From Bacteroidota bacterium (lineage in GTDB: Bacteria > Bacteroidota > Bacteroidia > Bacteroidales > Porphyromonadaceae): 64,000 nucleotides of DNA. Each line of letters opens with the position of its first letter. Position 1 is the stretch's first letter. The translations under genes were made by a program, and so were the position numbers. The notes below the pieces were generated by a model. That model saw only the letters and a program-made list of their open reading frames with translations, made no database searches and was not told the DNA's origin. The stretch is from NCBI GenBank assembly GCA_023396255.1, contig JAEWWU010000007.1, forward strand, positions 1 to 64,000, in the 5' to 3' direction. Below are positions 1 to 7,706 of the stretch, in pieces.

Positions 1-126
1 AACGATTTGGTAACGGAACTTCTGCATAAATCCACATCTTCTGCTCTTTTACCCCTTATGCAAACCATAGAGATATACTGCAAATCCCTCTCATTTCCAT
101 CTACTTACCTTCAATCCTCGCCCTAA
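1..126 (+). CDS. possible 3' end of an unidentified gene (truncated by window edge)
   Basis: Frame 1 is open from the first base for 41 codons and ends with TAA at 124-126, while the other two forward frames close within about 30 bases. The peptide begins NDLVTELLHKSTSSALLP and looks like an ordinary helical C-terminus. I cannot assign a family from so short a piece, and chance openness is possible. Roughly 170 bases separate its stop from the promoter-like motif upstream of metK. Confidence 0.28.
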   Translation, partial: NDLVTELLHKSTSSALLPLMQTIEIYCKSLSFPSTYLQSSP

Positions 127-141
127 TACCCTTTCCTCGAA

Positions 142-164
142 TAGTTCCCTAAAAATAAATGATT
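142..164 (+). repeat. fragment of the TAGTTCCCT intergenic repeat family
   Basis: The 23 bases here read TAGTTCCCT, two variable bases, AAAT, one variable base, AATGATT. They match the left part of the palindromic element at 39403-39425 with three mismatches. No palindrome follows, so this is a partial or decayed copy. It lies in the non-coding stretch between the possible gene end at 126 and the metK promoter. Confidence 0.5.
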
Positions 165-296
165 GAAAAAGAGCCTAAACTAAAATAGACTGTACAGAGA
201 GAAAAAAGAGAGTCGGGATACTTACCTAGATCTCCCAAAAATACCTTTACAACAAAAGAATCTCAGACAGAAGGACCTCTATTCCAAAATAAAAAT

Positions 297-304
297 TACC
301 TTTG
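297..304 (+). promoter_or_regulatory. putative metK promoter (-7 element TACCTTTG)
   Basis: TACCTTTG matches the Bacteroidota primary-sigma -7 consensus TAnnTTTG exactly. No convincing TTG -33 box is seen at the usual spacing. If used, transcription would begin near base 311 and leave an untranslated leader of about 240 nt before metK. Confidence 0.5.
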
Positions 305-552
305 TGGAGAAATCACCTTCTTGTGGAGGAATGTGGATGGATTTGATAAGCTTGCAACCACGAACAAAAATGCTAAAAACTTACCTTTCCGTTGATCGTT
401 ATTCTTTACGAATCAATGGGGTTGTCGATAGCCTTTCCGGGTTGCCCTGTCTAAATATCTAACCAAAGCGTTTTGTATCTGCATCCATACAACCAAACAA
501 GGAAGTGGTGGGTTTATAAAAGTACAATGAACAGATCATAGAAATAAGGTTT
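305..552 (+). promoter_or_regulatory. long metK 5' leader, possible regulatory RNA
   Basis: This stretch of about 240 nt between the promoter-like motif and the metK start has no gene. It contains GGAGGAA (about 325), then GATAAGCTTGCAACC (349-363) and ATGCTAAAAAC (370-380). These recall in order the GAGGGA, GCAACC and GGTGCTAA blocks of SAM-I (S-box) riboswitches. It also has an imperfect hairpin at about 392-419 (TTGATCGT with ACGAATCAA). I could not form the canonical P1 and P2a helices by eye, so a riboswitch call is tentative. The gene context (SAM synthetase) is what makes it worth noting. Confidence 0.3.
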
Positions 553-1845
553 ATGAATTATTTTTTTACATCGGAATCCGTTTCCGAAGGACATCCCGAT
601 AAGGTTGCCGATCAAATATCAGACGCCATTCTCGACCAATTATTGGCAGGAGATCGCAATTCCAGAGTAGCTTGTGAAACATTGGTTACAACCGGACAAG
701 TAGTTGTTGCCGGAGAAGTTAGCAGTAATTCTTATGTAGACATCGATAAAACTGTCCGAAATGTAATAAGCAAAATTGGGTACAATCGCTCTGATTATGG
801 ATTTGAAGCCAACAGCTGCGGAATACTGTCGGCTATACACGGACAAAGCGTTGATATAAGCCGAGGAGTTCAAAGGGATAAACCCGAAGAGCAGGGAGCA
901 GGAGACCAAGGTATGATGTTTGGATTTGCTACCAATGAGACAAACTCATATATGCCTCTTCCAATAGCCTTGGCGCACTCTTTATTGAGGGAATTAGCCA
1001 CAATTCGCAAAACGAAACCCACCTTAATGCCCTATTTGCGCCCCGATGCCAAGAGTCAAGTTACCGTTGAATACGATCCAAACGGACAAGCCGTGCGAAT
1101 AGCCTCGATTGTAATAAGCACCCAACACGATGATTTTATCCGCCCCAAAAACAACTCTGCGGAAGAAGTAGAAAAAGCTGATAAAGCTATGCAAGAACAG
1201 ATACGAAAAGATATAGAACGGTATCTCTTCCCAACTGTTTTGCAACAATACCAGGAGCAATTACCCTCCTTGTCAATCGAAGGGATCAAACTTTTCGTTA
1301 ATCCGACCGGAAAATTTGTCATCGGAGGGCCACACGGAGACACCGGACTCACCGGAAGAAAAATTATCGTAGACACATATGGAGGAATGGCCTCGCACGG
1401 GGGAGGAGCTTTTTCCGGAAAAGACCCCTCAAAGGTAGATAGAAGTGCAGCTTATGCCGCACGACACATAGCCAAAAATATGGTTGCGGCTGGCGTTGCT
1501 GATGAAATTTTAATTCAATTGTCCTATGCTATAGGGGTGGCAGAACCTATGAGTGTATACGTCCGCACCAAAGGTTCCAAGGTTTCTATGAGCGATGGCG
1601 AAATTGCGACACAGATTTCAAAAATATTCGACCTACGTCCTTATGCCATAGAACAAAGACTCAAGTTGCGCAATCCTATTTTCGAGGAAACAGCAGCCTA
1701 TGGGCACTTTGGTCGTGAGCCTCAAACAGTGAAAAAACAATTCTTCTTCAATCACAAGGAGCCTTTGTCAATTGAGGTTGAATTGTTCACCTGGGAAAAA
1801 TTAGATTACGTAGACCCAATTCGCCAAGCCTTGAACATAAAATAA
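553..1845 (+). CDS. metK: S-adenosylmethionine synthetase
   Basis: Catalyses ATP + L-methionine + water to S-adenosylmethionine, phosphate and diphosphate in the cytoplasm. The 430-residue protein carries the ATP/methionine-binding GHPDK motif at residues 13-17. It also has the conserved GAGDQGMMFG block near residue 120 and the P-loop-like GGGAFSGKDPSKVDRS block near residue 285. It is longer than the roughly 384-residue enterobacterial enzyme. The extra length includes a charged helical insertion around residues 195-235, as in other Bacteroidota MetK proteins. The ATG at 553 starts directly with the conserved N-terminus; no strong ribosome-binding site precedes it, which is normal for this phylum. 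It appears monocistronic, with rpsA having its own promoter-like motif downstream. Confidence 0.97.
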   Translation: MNYFFTSESVSEGHPDKVADQISDAILDQLLAGDRNSRVACETLVTTGQVVVAGEVSSNSYVDIDKTVRNVISKIGYNRSDYGFEANSCGILSAIHGQSVDISRGVQRDKPEEQGAGDQGMMFGFATNETNSYMPLPIALAHSLLRELATIRKTKPTLMPYLRPDAKSQVTVEYDPNGQAVRIASIVISTQHDDFIRPKNNSAEEVEKADKAMQEQIRKDIERYLFPTVLQQYQEQLPSLSIEGIKLFVNPTGKFVIGGPHGDTGLTGRKIIVDTYGGMASHGGGAFSGKDPSKVDRSAAYAARHIAKNMVAAGVADEILIQLSYAIGVAEPMSVYVRTKGSKVSMSDGEIATQISKIFDLRPYAIEQRLKLRNPIFEETAAYGHFGREPQTVKKQFFFNHKEPLSIEVELFTWEKLDYVDPIRQALNIK

Positions 1846-1912
1846 TCGAAAGCTATACTTCCTTTTGAGATTGTTTTCTCCCTATATAATTCAATATATC
1901 AAAAAGATAAAC

Positions 1913-1920
1913 TATCTTTG
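1913..1920 (+). promoter_or_regulatory. putative rpsA promoter (-7 element TATCTTTG)
   Basis: TATCTTTG fits TAnnTTTG and lies 65 bases before the rpsA start, implying a leader of about 55 nt. No TTG box is present 19-20 bases upstream. Confidence 0.55.
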
Positions 1921-1985
1921 CGCAGATTTTTTATAGAGTATTTATACATAATGTCTCACTCACTAGATTGCATTAGTAAAAACAG

Positions 1986-3782
1986 ATGAGTAAATTAAAC
2001 AACATTCAGCCTCTCGATGAATTTAATTGGGAGGAGTTTGAATCTGGACAGTCCTTTGGTTCAGAGGTTCGTAAACAACAAGAAGCAGCCTACGATGAAA
2101 CTCTTAGCGCCATCAAAGAAAACGATGTGGCTATGGGACGTGTTATGTCTATCAACAAACGCGAAGTTATCGTAAACGTAGGTGGCAAGAGCGAAGGCTC
2201 TATCAACTCCAACGAGTTCCGCTACAACCCCAACCTCAAGGTTGGCGATGAAGTAGAGGTATTTATCGAAAGCCAAGAAGACCGCAATGGTCAGTTGATC
2301 CTCTCTCACCGCAAGGCTCGCGCTGCCCGTGCGTGGGAACGTGTAAACGAAGCATTGGAGAAAGACGAAGTGGTTATGGGCTTTATCAAAGGACGTACAC
2401 GTGGTGGTATGATCGTTGATGTATTCGGCATAGAAGCTTTCTTGCCCGGATCTCAAATTGATGTAAGACCGATCCGTGACTACGATGCTTTTGTTGAAAA
2501 AACAATGGAATTCAAGATTGTAAAAATCAATCAAGAGTTCAAGAATGTTGTAGTTTCTCACAAAGTGCTCATCGAAGCCGAATTGGAACAACAAAAGAAA
2601 GACATCATCTCAAAACTCGAAAAGGGACAAGTGCTCGAAGGCGTTGTCAAAAACGTTACTTCTTACGGGGCTTTTGTCGATTTGGGCGGAGTGGATGGTC
2701 TTATCCACATAACAGACCTCTCTTGGGGGCGTGTTGCTCACCCAAGCGAAGTTGTTGCTTTGGATGAAAAGATCAATGTTGTTATTCTCGATTTTGACGA
2801 AGAAAAGAAACGCATTGCCCTTGGTCTCAAACAATTGACTCCGCATCCTTGGGATTCTCTCGATGCCAACATTGCAGTAGGAGACAAAATCAAAGGAAAA
2901 GTTACGGTAATGGCGGATTATGGAGCCTTTGTAGAGGTCGCTCCTGGCGTAGAGGGTCTTATCCACGTATCTGAAATGTCTTGGACCCAGCACCTACGTA
3001 GTGCTCAAGACTTCCTCAAGGTAGGCGAAGAAATCGAAGCAGTTGTTCTTACCTTGGACCGTGAAGAACGTAAAATGAGCTTAGGTCTCAAACAATTAAA
3101 ACCAGATCCTTGGACCAATATCGAAGAACGCTTCCCCATTGGCTCTAAACACACAGCCAAAGTTCGCAACTTCACTAACTTCGGAGTATTCGTTGAAATA
3201 GAAGAAGGCATCGATGGTCTTATCCACATTTCAGATTTGTCTTGGACTAAGAAGGTAAAACATCCAAGTGACTTTACATCTGTGGGAGCCTCTATCGAAG
3301 TAGTGGTCCTCGAAATAGACAAAGAAAACCGTCGTTTGAGTTTGGGTCACAAGCAACTCGAAGAAAATCCTTGGGATGTATTTGAGAGCGTATTCACCGT
3401 TGGTTCTGTTCACCCCGGAACTATCGTAGAGATGATGGATAAAGGTGCTGTTGTATCACTCCCCTACGGTATCGAAGGGTTTGCAACTCCTAAACACCTT
3501 GTGAAAGAGGATGGGACATCTGCCGCTGCCGAAGAAAAGCTTGACTTCAAAGTTATCGAGTTCAATAAAGAAGCTCGTCGCATAATTGTTTCTCACAGCC
3601 GTATTCACGAAGATGAACAACGCAATGCTCGTAGAGAAGCTGCTGCCGAAGAGAAAAAAGCTGCTGCACAACATAGCGAAGAAGCTGCTGCCCCGACAGC
3701 AACCCAAGCTATAGAAAAAGCCACTTTGGGAGACTTGGACGAGTTAGCTGCTCTTAAAGAACGTTTGGAAAACAAAGCATAA
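1986..3782 (+). CDS. rpsA: 30S ribosomal protein S1
   Basis: S1 binds mRNA on the small ribosomal subunit and helps translation initiation. The 598-residue protein contains six S1/OB-fold repeats in tandem. The middle repeats are easily recognised by the recurring pattern GxVKNVTSYGAFVDLGG, GLIHITDLSW, and RIALGLKQLxPxPW, which appears three to four times between about residues 210 and 490. The C-terminus is an alanine/glutamate-rich tail (about 540-598). Because Bacteroidota mRNAs mostly lack Shine-Dalgarno sequences, S1 is expected to matter strongly for start-site selection here. The gene is flanked by its own promoter-like motif and a strong terminator, so it is probably transcribed alone. 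Confidence 0.97.
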   Translation: MSKLNNIQPLDEFNWEEFESGQSFGSEVRKQQEAAYDETLSAIKENDVAMGRVMSINKREVIVNVGGKSEGSINSNEFRYNPNLKVGDEVEVFIESQEDRNGQLILSHRKARAARAWERVNEALEKDEVVMGFIKGRTRGGMIVDVFGIEAFLPGSQIDVRPIRDYDAFVEKTMEFKIVKINQEFKNVVVSHKVLIEAELEQQKKDIISKLEKGQVLEGVVKNVTSYGAFVDLGGVDGLIHITDLSWGRVAHPSEVVALDEKINVVILDFDEEKKRIALGLKQLTPHPWDSLDANIAVGDKIKGKVTVMADYGAFVEVAPGVEGLIHVSEMSWTQHLRSAQDFLKVGEEIEAVVLTLDREERKMSLGLKQLKPDPWTNIEERFPIGSKHTAKVRNFTNFGVFVEIEEGIDGLIHISDLSWTKKVKHPSDFTSVGASIEVVVLEIDKENRRLSLGHKQLEENPWDVFESVFTVGSVHPGTIVEMMDKGAVVSLPYGIEGFATPKHLVKEDGTSAAAEEKLDFKVIEFNKEARRIIVSHSRIHEDEQRNARREAAAEEKKAAAQHSEEAAAPTATQAIEKATLGDLDELAALKERLENKA

Positions 3783-3843
3783 GAGCCACCAACAAATAAA
3801 AATTTTTCCTTAGTCAGTAAAAAAGGAAAGGAGAAAACTCATA

Positions 3844-3889
3844 AAAACAACAAGTTCACAGCTATAAGACTGTGGACTTGTTGTTTTTT
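3844..3889 (+). terminator. intrinsic terminator of rpsA
   Basis: A perfect 16-bp stem is formed by AACAACAAGTTCACAG (3846-3861) and CTGTGGACTTGTTGTT (3870-3885). It has an 8-nt loop and is followed by a T run, 62 bases after the rpsA stop. Confidence 0.92.
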
Positions 3890-4011
3890 ATCCCCATCCT
3901 TGTACACTTCACTCGGTAAACTCCATACAACAAACTTATTATTTGGGGTTCCTCCACATTCCTAAAGACCTCTTTTCACTGCCCAACTATCAAAACGAAT
4001 ACAATTTATAT

Positions 4012-4512
4012 ATGAAAAAAAGAATTCTGCTGTTTCTTCCCGCTATAATAGAACTTATCACGCTATTGACCATAACTATTTCCTATCCTACAATACCCAA
4101 AGAAATCCCCTCCTTTTGGAAATTATCGAGAAATACAAACTCTTGGAGTGATAAGTCATCTATTTGGGTTGCCTTTGCCTTGATGACAATTTGTTCCGTT
4201 ATGATGTACATACAATACAAATACATTGGTCATAAAAGGGATAAATTGAAAATTTCAAATTCAACCCACATAGAAAATTATAACAAACTATCCACCAAGC
4301 AACAGTTGATATTATGTCTAAATCAGTTTCTTAGTCTCTCTTTCTTTCTGATCATACTATTAACTATCCGAGGTTCTTCTCTGGTCGGGTGGGTTTTCTT
4401 CCTACAGTTTATTGTATTGCATTCCATTATTATTATTTTCTTGATAGGGTTGGCTCGTTTTGTAAAATCAAAAAAGAAAGATAACTCAAGGAAAAACGCA
4501 AATAGGAGGTAG
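4012..4512 (+). CDS. small membrane protein, DUF1648-like
   Basis: A 166-residue protein starting at the ATG at 4012; an in-frame TTG 69 bases upstream is a less likely start. There are four hydrophobic segments, near residues 4-24, 49-67, 100-122 and 124-145, and a lysine/arginine-rich C-terminus. After the first segment the pattern YPTIPKEIPSFWKLS followed by WSDKSS recalls DUF1648 membrane proteins, which typically read LPxxIPxHFNxxGxxDGWGSK. That domain occurs in SdpI-like proteins, but no function can be assigned here. The gene sits alone between the rpsA terminator and a tRNA gene, and its base composition is more AT-rich than its neighbours, which may reflect late acquisition. Confidence 0.6.
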   Translation: MKKRILLFLPAIIELITLLTITISYPTIPKEIPSFWKLSRNTNSWSDKSSIWVAFALMTICSVMMYIQYKYIGHKRDKLKISNSTHIENYNKLSTKQQLILCLNQFLSLSFFLIILLTIRGSSLVGWVFFLQFIVLHSIIIIFLIGLARFVKSKKKDNSRKNANRR

Positions 4513-4800
4513 GGAGTAACAACATCCAAAAACTAGAATAAAAAACTCCACAGAACCTACACTCCTTTTTTCAGATAATACGATGTAATAAAGCCTCGAA
4601 CAACAATTATTTCCTCGATAATAAAACCTGGAATTTACAGTGTATAAGATCATTTACAACCATCCAAGCCTCACAATCTATTATCTACTTAAAAGAAACA
4701 GTTCAGAAATCATTTCTCATTAGGCAGTACCGATGCACCTAATACTCGCCTTTTCAGACAAACCATTTAATATGCATATAGACACCTTAACAAAAAGAGC
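4513..4800. other. AT-rich intergenic stretch, nothing identified
   Basis: About 290 bases between the small membrane protein gene and the tRNA-Arg terminator. No open frame of note, no clear promoter and no convincing hairpin with a T tract were seen on either strand. Confidence 0.5.
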
Positions 4801-4835
4801 ATAAAAAAGAGGAACAAGGTATACTTGCTCCTCTT
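4801..4835 (-). terminator. intrinsic terminator after tRNA-Arg
   Basis: On the minus strand AAGAGGAGCAAG and CTTGTTCCTCTT form a 12-bp stem (one G-U pair) around a 5-nt loop, followed by TTTTTTAT. It lies just downstream of the tRNA-Arg gene. Confidence 0.9.
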
Positions 4836-4840
4836 CTTCG

Positions 4841-4914
<74 letters not shown>

Positions 4915-4943
4915 AACGGGGATACACCCCCTTCTTTCCAGTG

Positions 4944-4974
4944 CAAAGGTACTATAAATCTACCATCTATGCAA
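4944..4974 (-). promoter_or_regulatory. promoter of tRNA-Arg (TTG-N20-TACCTTTG)
   Basis: On the minus strand TTG (4972-4974) is followed after 20 bases by TACCTTTG (4944-4951), a very good Bacteroidota promoter, placing transcription start about 20 bases before the tRNA. Confidence 0.82.
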
Positions 4975-5022
4975 TAACACAAAAGATGAGATCCACAGTT
5001 TTCCCTACGCAATGGTATATTA

Positions 5023-6546
5023 TCAGAAAGAGACCTCCTGATCAACCTCTGTCGGATTGACAATCGAAACCCCGAAAGAAATACCCGCAGGCTCCTTATA
5101 CTCTGAAACATCTTTGCTAAAATCAGGAACCGAAGCAAGCCCCAAATGATCGATACGCTTGACTTCTATATTGTAACTAAAATTACGAACCAATCCATAA
5201 GTAGCATACTCTGAACTCCTCCCCGAAAGCTTGTGGCGCATTGGAACAATGTAATAGTTATAACATTGTTCATAAAAACTCACACCACCAATACTAAATG
5301 CCTTCAGTTCTTGCCCATTTTCCCTCCAAATAGGAGCTGCTAGAAGATGTTTTCGCGCAACAGCAGCAAAAGACTCTGGAAATCCTTTGGGTAACAAAGG
5401 ATTAACATCTCCTGCTTTAAGAGCTTTAAGGTATCGGAGTAGTTCTGCTCCAGTTGTGTAATACCCTTCGAAAGAAGCCCATCCCTGCTGTGGATCAAAA
5501 GCAGGGTCTCCTTGCGATAAAATGGATGGGAACAGACGAAAAGCCACAATCAGTCGAGGTATAAAGAGACTATATTTTTGGTGTTCAACGTCAATTGTTG
5601 TTTCTTGGTCGTACACATATACAGAACGCAAATTGGCCTGAGACTTACTCTCTGGTAAAGAAATAAGATTAGAAACACTTGTCAAAGCTCCGGAGAGATA
5701 ATAGCGATGTTTTTCGGCTAATGAGATAAAATTCTTTTTCTGAGACTGTTCCACTTCTTGATATCCGGGGCTATAAGCATACCTATCTACCGGATTGGAA
5801 TGATCATTTGCTGTTTCCATAACCATTTCGGGAAGAGTAAGAGGAGCCATTTGCCTCATTATATAAAGCCCCTTAGAACGCCCAGAAATACAATAAAATC
5901 CTCTCCGTTCTGGAACTAATGTAAAAGAAGCTGGTATCTGCGGTTGTCCGTAAACTAGAATCCGAGACAGACAAGAAGCCAAAGGAACGTTAATTTGAGA
6001 AAGGTTTCCCTGCTCAAATTGCCCTTTTTCTATTTTTATTGGCCCTTGATCGTTACTCATCATAATAGCTTCCGTTTGGTTTTCTCCCTCTTTGGATAGA
6101 ATACACCAATTCTTTCTCCCCCCAGAAATAACTTGAGCATCAGCAAATCTACTCCACAAAGTTCCCGGAGAAGAGCACTTTTCGATAATAAAATGAGGAG
6201 CATTGGCCACCACAACTAAACTATAGTTATCCACCGGCAAACGCAATGTTATGGGAGTAGAGAAATCCTCTCCGGAAATATGCTCCGAGTAAAGAAGTTT
6301 ATCTTCGGATCCCGTTCCGGAGAAAAAGAAAAAAGAGAGTCGTTTAATGGTTTTCATCGGGTCGGCAACCCCTCCTTCCCTCAACTCTACAGTGGATTGT
6401 GGACGAACAGATATCATTAATGTACCAACTTCTTTTTTCTTATTCGAATGCCCATAGGTTTTCATCCAATCTGTCTGCTTACACCCACAGACCATCAAGA
6501 AAAACAAACAAAAAAGCTTACTTATCGGCTTCAGCCTCTTTTCCAT
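5023..6546 (-). CDS. Mfa1/FimA-family fimbrillin lipoprotein
   Basis: A 507-residue exported lipoprotein. It has a basic N-terminus, a hydrophobic stretch (11-20) and a VCGC lipobox with lipidated Cys22. The N-terminal half reads like the FimA/Mfa1 beta-sandwich: MISVRPQS, later KTIKRLSFFFFSG, then LRLPVDNYSLVVVANAP. The C-terminal part has the YYIVPMRH and YGLVRNFSYNIEV-x-LG pattern of the Mfa1-type fimbrillin C-terminal domain. Such proteins are made as lipoproteins, matured by protease and assembled by strand exchange into type V pili. The size is nearer a shaft subunit like Mfa1 than the anchor Mfa2. It starts 1 base after the aminotransferase stop, so it is probably co-transcribed with the polysaccharide operon. 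No second fimbrial gene is nearby, so it might instead be a tip or accessory subunit. Confidence 0.75.
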   Translation of the reverse strand: MEKRLKPISKLFCLFFLMVCGCKQTDWMKTYGHSNKKKEVGTLMISVRPQSTVELREGGVADPMKTIKRLSFFFFSGTGSEDKLLYSEHISGEDFSTPITLRLPVDNYSLVVVANAPHFIIEKCSSPGTLWSRFADAQVISGGRKNWCILSKEGENQTEAIMMSNDQGPIKIEKGQFEQGNLSQINVPLASCLSRILVYGQPQIPASFTLVPERRGFYCISGRSKGLYIMRQMAPLTLPEMVMETANDHSNPVDRYAYSPGYQEVEQSQKKNFISLAEKHRYYLSGALTSVSNLISLPESKSQANLRSVYVYDQETTIDVEHQKYSLFIPRLIVAFRLFPSILSQGDPAFDPQQGWASFEGYYTTGAELLRYLKALKAGDVNPLLPKGFPESFAAVARKHLLAAPIWRENGQELKAFSIGGVSFYEQCYNYYIVPMRHKLSGRSSEYATYGLVRNFSYNIEVKRIDHLGLASVPDFSKDVSEYKEPAGISFGVSIVNPTEVDQEVSF

Positions 6547-6547
6547 A

Positions 6548-7690
6548 TCACTTGTTATATAGTATTTTTATCATCTCTACCACCCTCATAATTCGCTCAT
6601 CGGTGAGAATAGAGCCACTGGGCAGACAAAGCCCCATATCAAATAACTCTTCGGCAACAGAAGAACCGTAATAAGGAGCAGATGCAAACACGGGCTGCAA
6701 GTGCATAGGCTTCCAGAGAGGACGACTTTCTATATTATGAGCATCTAAGAAAAGACGTAAATCTTCTCGGTCAAAGCCACATATATGCTTATCGATCAAG
6801 ATACAAGTCAGCCAATAGTTGGAATAAAAATGCTCACTCGGAGCCTCCATCACTGTAATACCGACTAAGTCTTGTAATTCTCGTTTATATAAATCGTGAA
6901 TAGCCCTACGACGCTCAATGTGACTGTTCAAAACCAACATCTGTCCCCTACCAATACCGGCACAAACATTACTCAATCGATAATTATACCCGATACAAGA
7001 ATGTTGATAATGAGGAGCATTGTCTCTGGCCTGTGTTGCATAAAACATCACCCGTTGAGCAGTTTCTTGATCAGGGCAAACTAAAGCACCTCCACCAGAA
7101 GTAGTTATCATTTTGTTTCCATTGAACGATAGTACCCCGTATGTACCAAAAGTTCCACACTTACGCCCATCCAAAGAAGATCCAATAGCTTCCGCAGCAT
7201 CCTCCACAACCGGAATATCGTATTCTTTCGCAACCTCCATTATCTCTTGCATCTTAGCAGGCATTCCGTAAAGATGAACCGGTATAATTGCCTTTGGCTT
7301 CCTCCCTGTAACTCGCAATCTGTCATCTATAGCTTGACGTAAAGCTTTGGGACACATATTCCACGTATCCAATTCGCTATCCACAAAAACAGGGGTTGCC
7401 CCCAAATAAGTTATTGGATTAGCTGAAGCCGCAAACGTAAAACTCTGACAAATAACTTCGTCTCCATGGGTAACCCCCAACAAAACCAAAGCCAAATGAA
7501 TAGCCGCCGTTCCAGCACTCAAAGCAACTACCTTTTTATCTTGCCCAACAAAAGAGGCCAAGTCTGCTTCAAATCCATTGACATTGGGTCCCAAAGGCAC
7601 CACCCAATTGGTATCGAATGCCTCTTTTATAAACCGTTGTTCCTCCCCTCCCATATGGGCGAGAGAGAGCCAAATTCTTTCATTTTCCAT
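6548..7690 (-). CDS. DegT/DnrJ/EryC1-family sugar aminotransferase
   Basis: A PLP enzyme of 380 residues that should transfer an amino group to a nucleotide-linked keto sugar. Visible features are the SAGTAAIHLAL block (58-68), the PLP-contact motif VVEDAAEAIG (161-170) and the Schiff-base lysine in SFNGNK (Lys193). The N-terminus IWLSLAHMGGEE and FDTNWVVPLGPNV resemble the PglE/LegC-type UDP-4-keto sugar aminotransferases. This type is common in Bacteroidota glycan loci next to a PglC-like transferase, an acetyltransferase and an ATP-grasp protein, exactly the neighbours seen here. No PglF-type 4,6-dehydratase is in the window apart from FnlA and RmlB, so its keto-sugar substrate is uncertain: a UDP-4-keto-6-deoxy-HexNAc made elsewhere, or the dTDP-4-keto-6-deoxyglucose from RmlB. 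Confidence 0.88.
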   Translation of the reverse strand: MENERIWLSLAHMGGEEQRFIKEAFDTNWVVPLGPNVNGFEADLASFVGQDKKVVALSAGTAAIHLALVLLGVTHGDEVICQSFTFAASANPITYLGATPVFVDSELDTWNMCPKALRQAIDDRLRVTGRKPKAIIPVHLYGMPAKMQEIMEVAKEYDIPVVEDAAEAIGSSLDGRKCGTFGTYGVLSFNGNKMITTSGGGALVCPDQETAQRVMFYATQARDNAPHYQHSCIGYNYRLSNVCAGIGRGQMLVLNSHIERRRAIHDLYKRELQDLVGITVMEAPSEHFYSNYWLTCILIDKHICGFDREDLRLFLDAHNIESRPLWKPMHLQPVFASAPYYGSSVAEELFDMGLCLPSGSILTDERIMRVVEMIKILYNK

Positions 7691-7706
7691 AAGAATATGT
7701 CTGTAT

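Noticed and set aside
305..440. Definite SAM-I riboswitch call upstream of metK
   Set aside because: Consensus words are present but the P1 and P2a helices could not be paired, so it is kept only as a hypothesis.
2061..2594. 177-codon minus-strand open frame inside rpsA
   Set aside because: Antisense to well-conserved S1 repeats, no family resemblance, no promoter; a by-product of codon use.
3943..4011. TTG-initiated extension of the DUF1648-like protein
   Set aside because: An ATG at 4012 directly precedes the hydrophobic segment; the extension has no conserved features.
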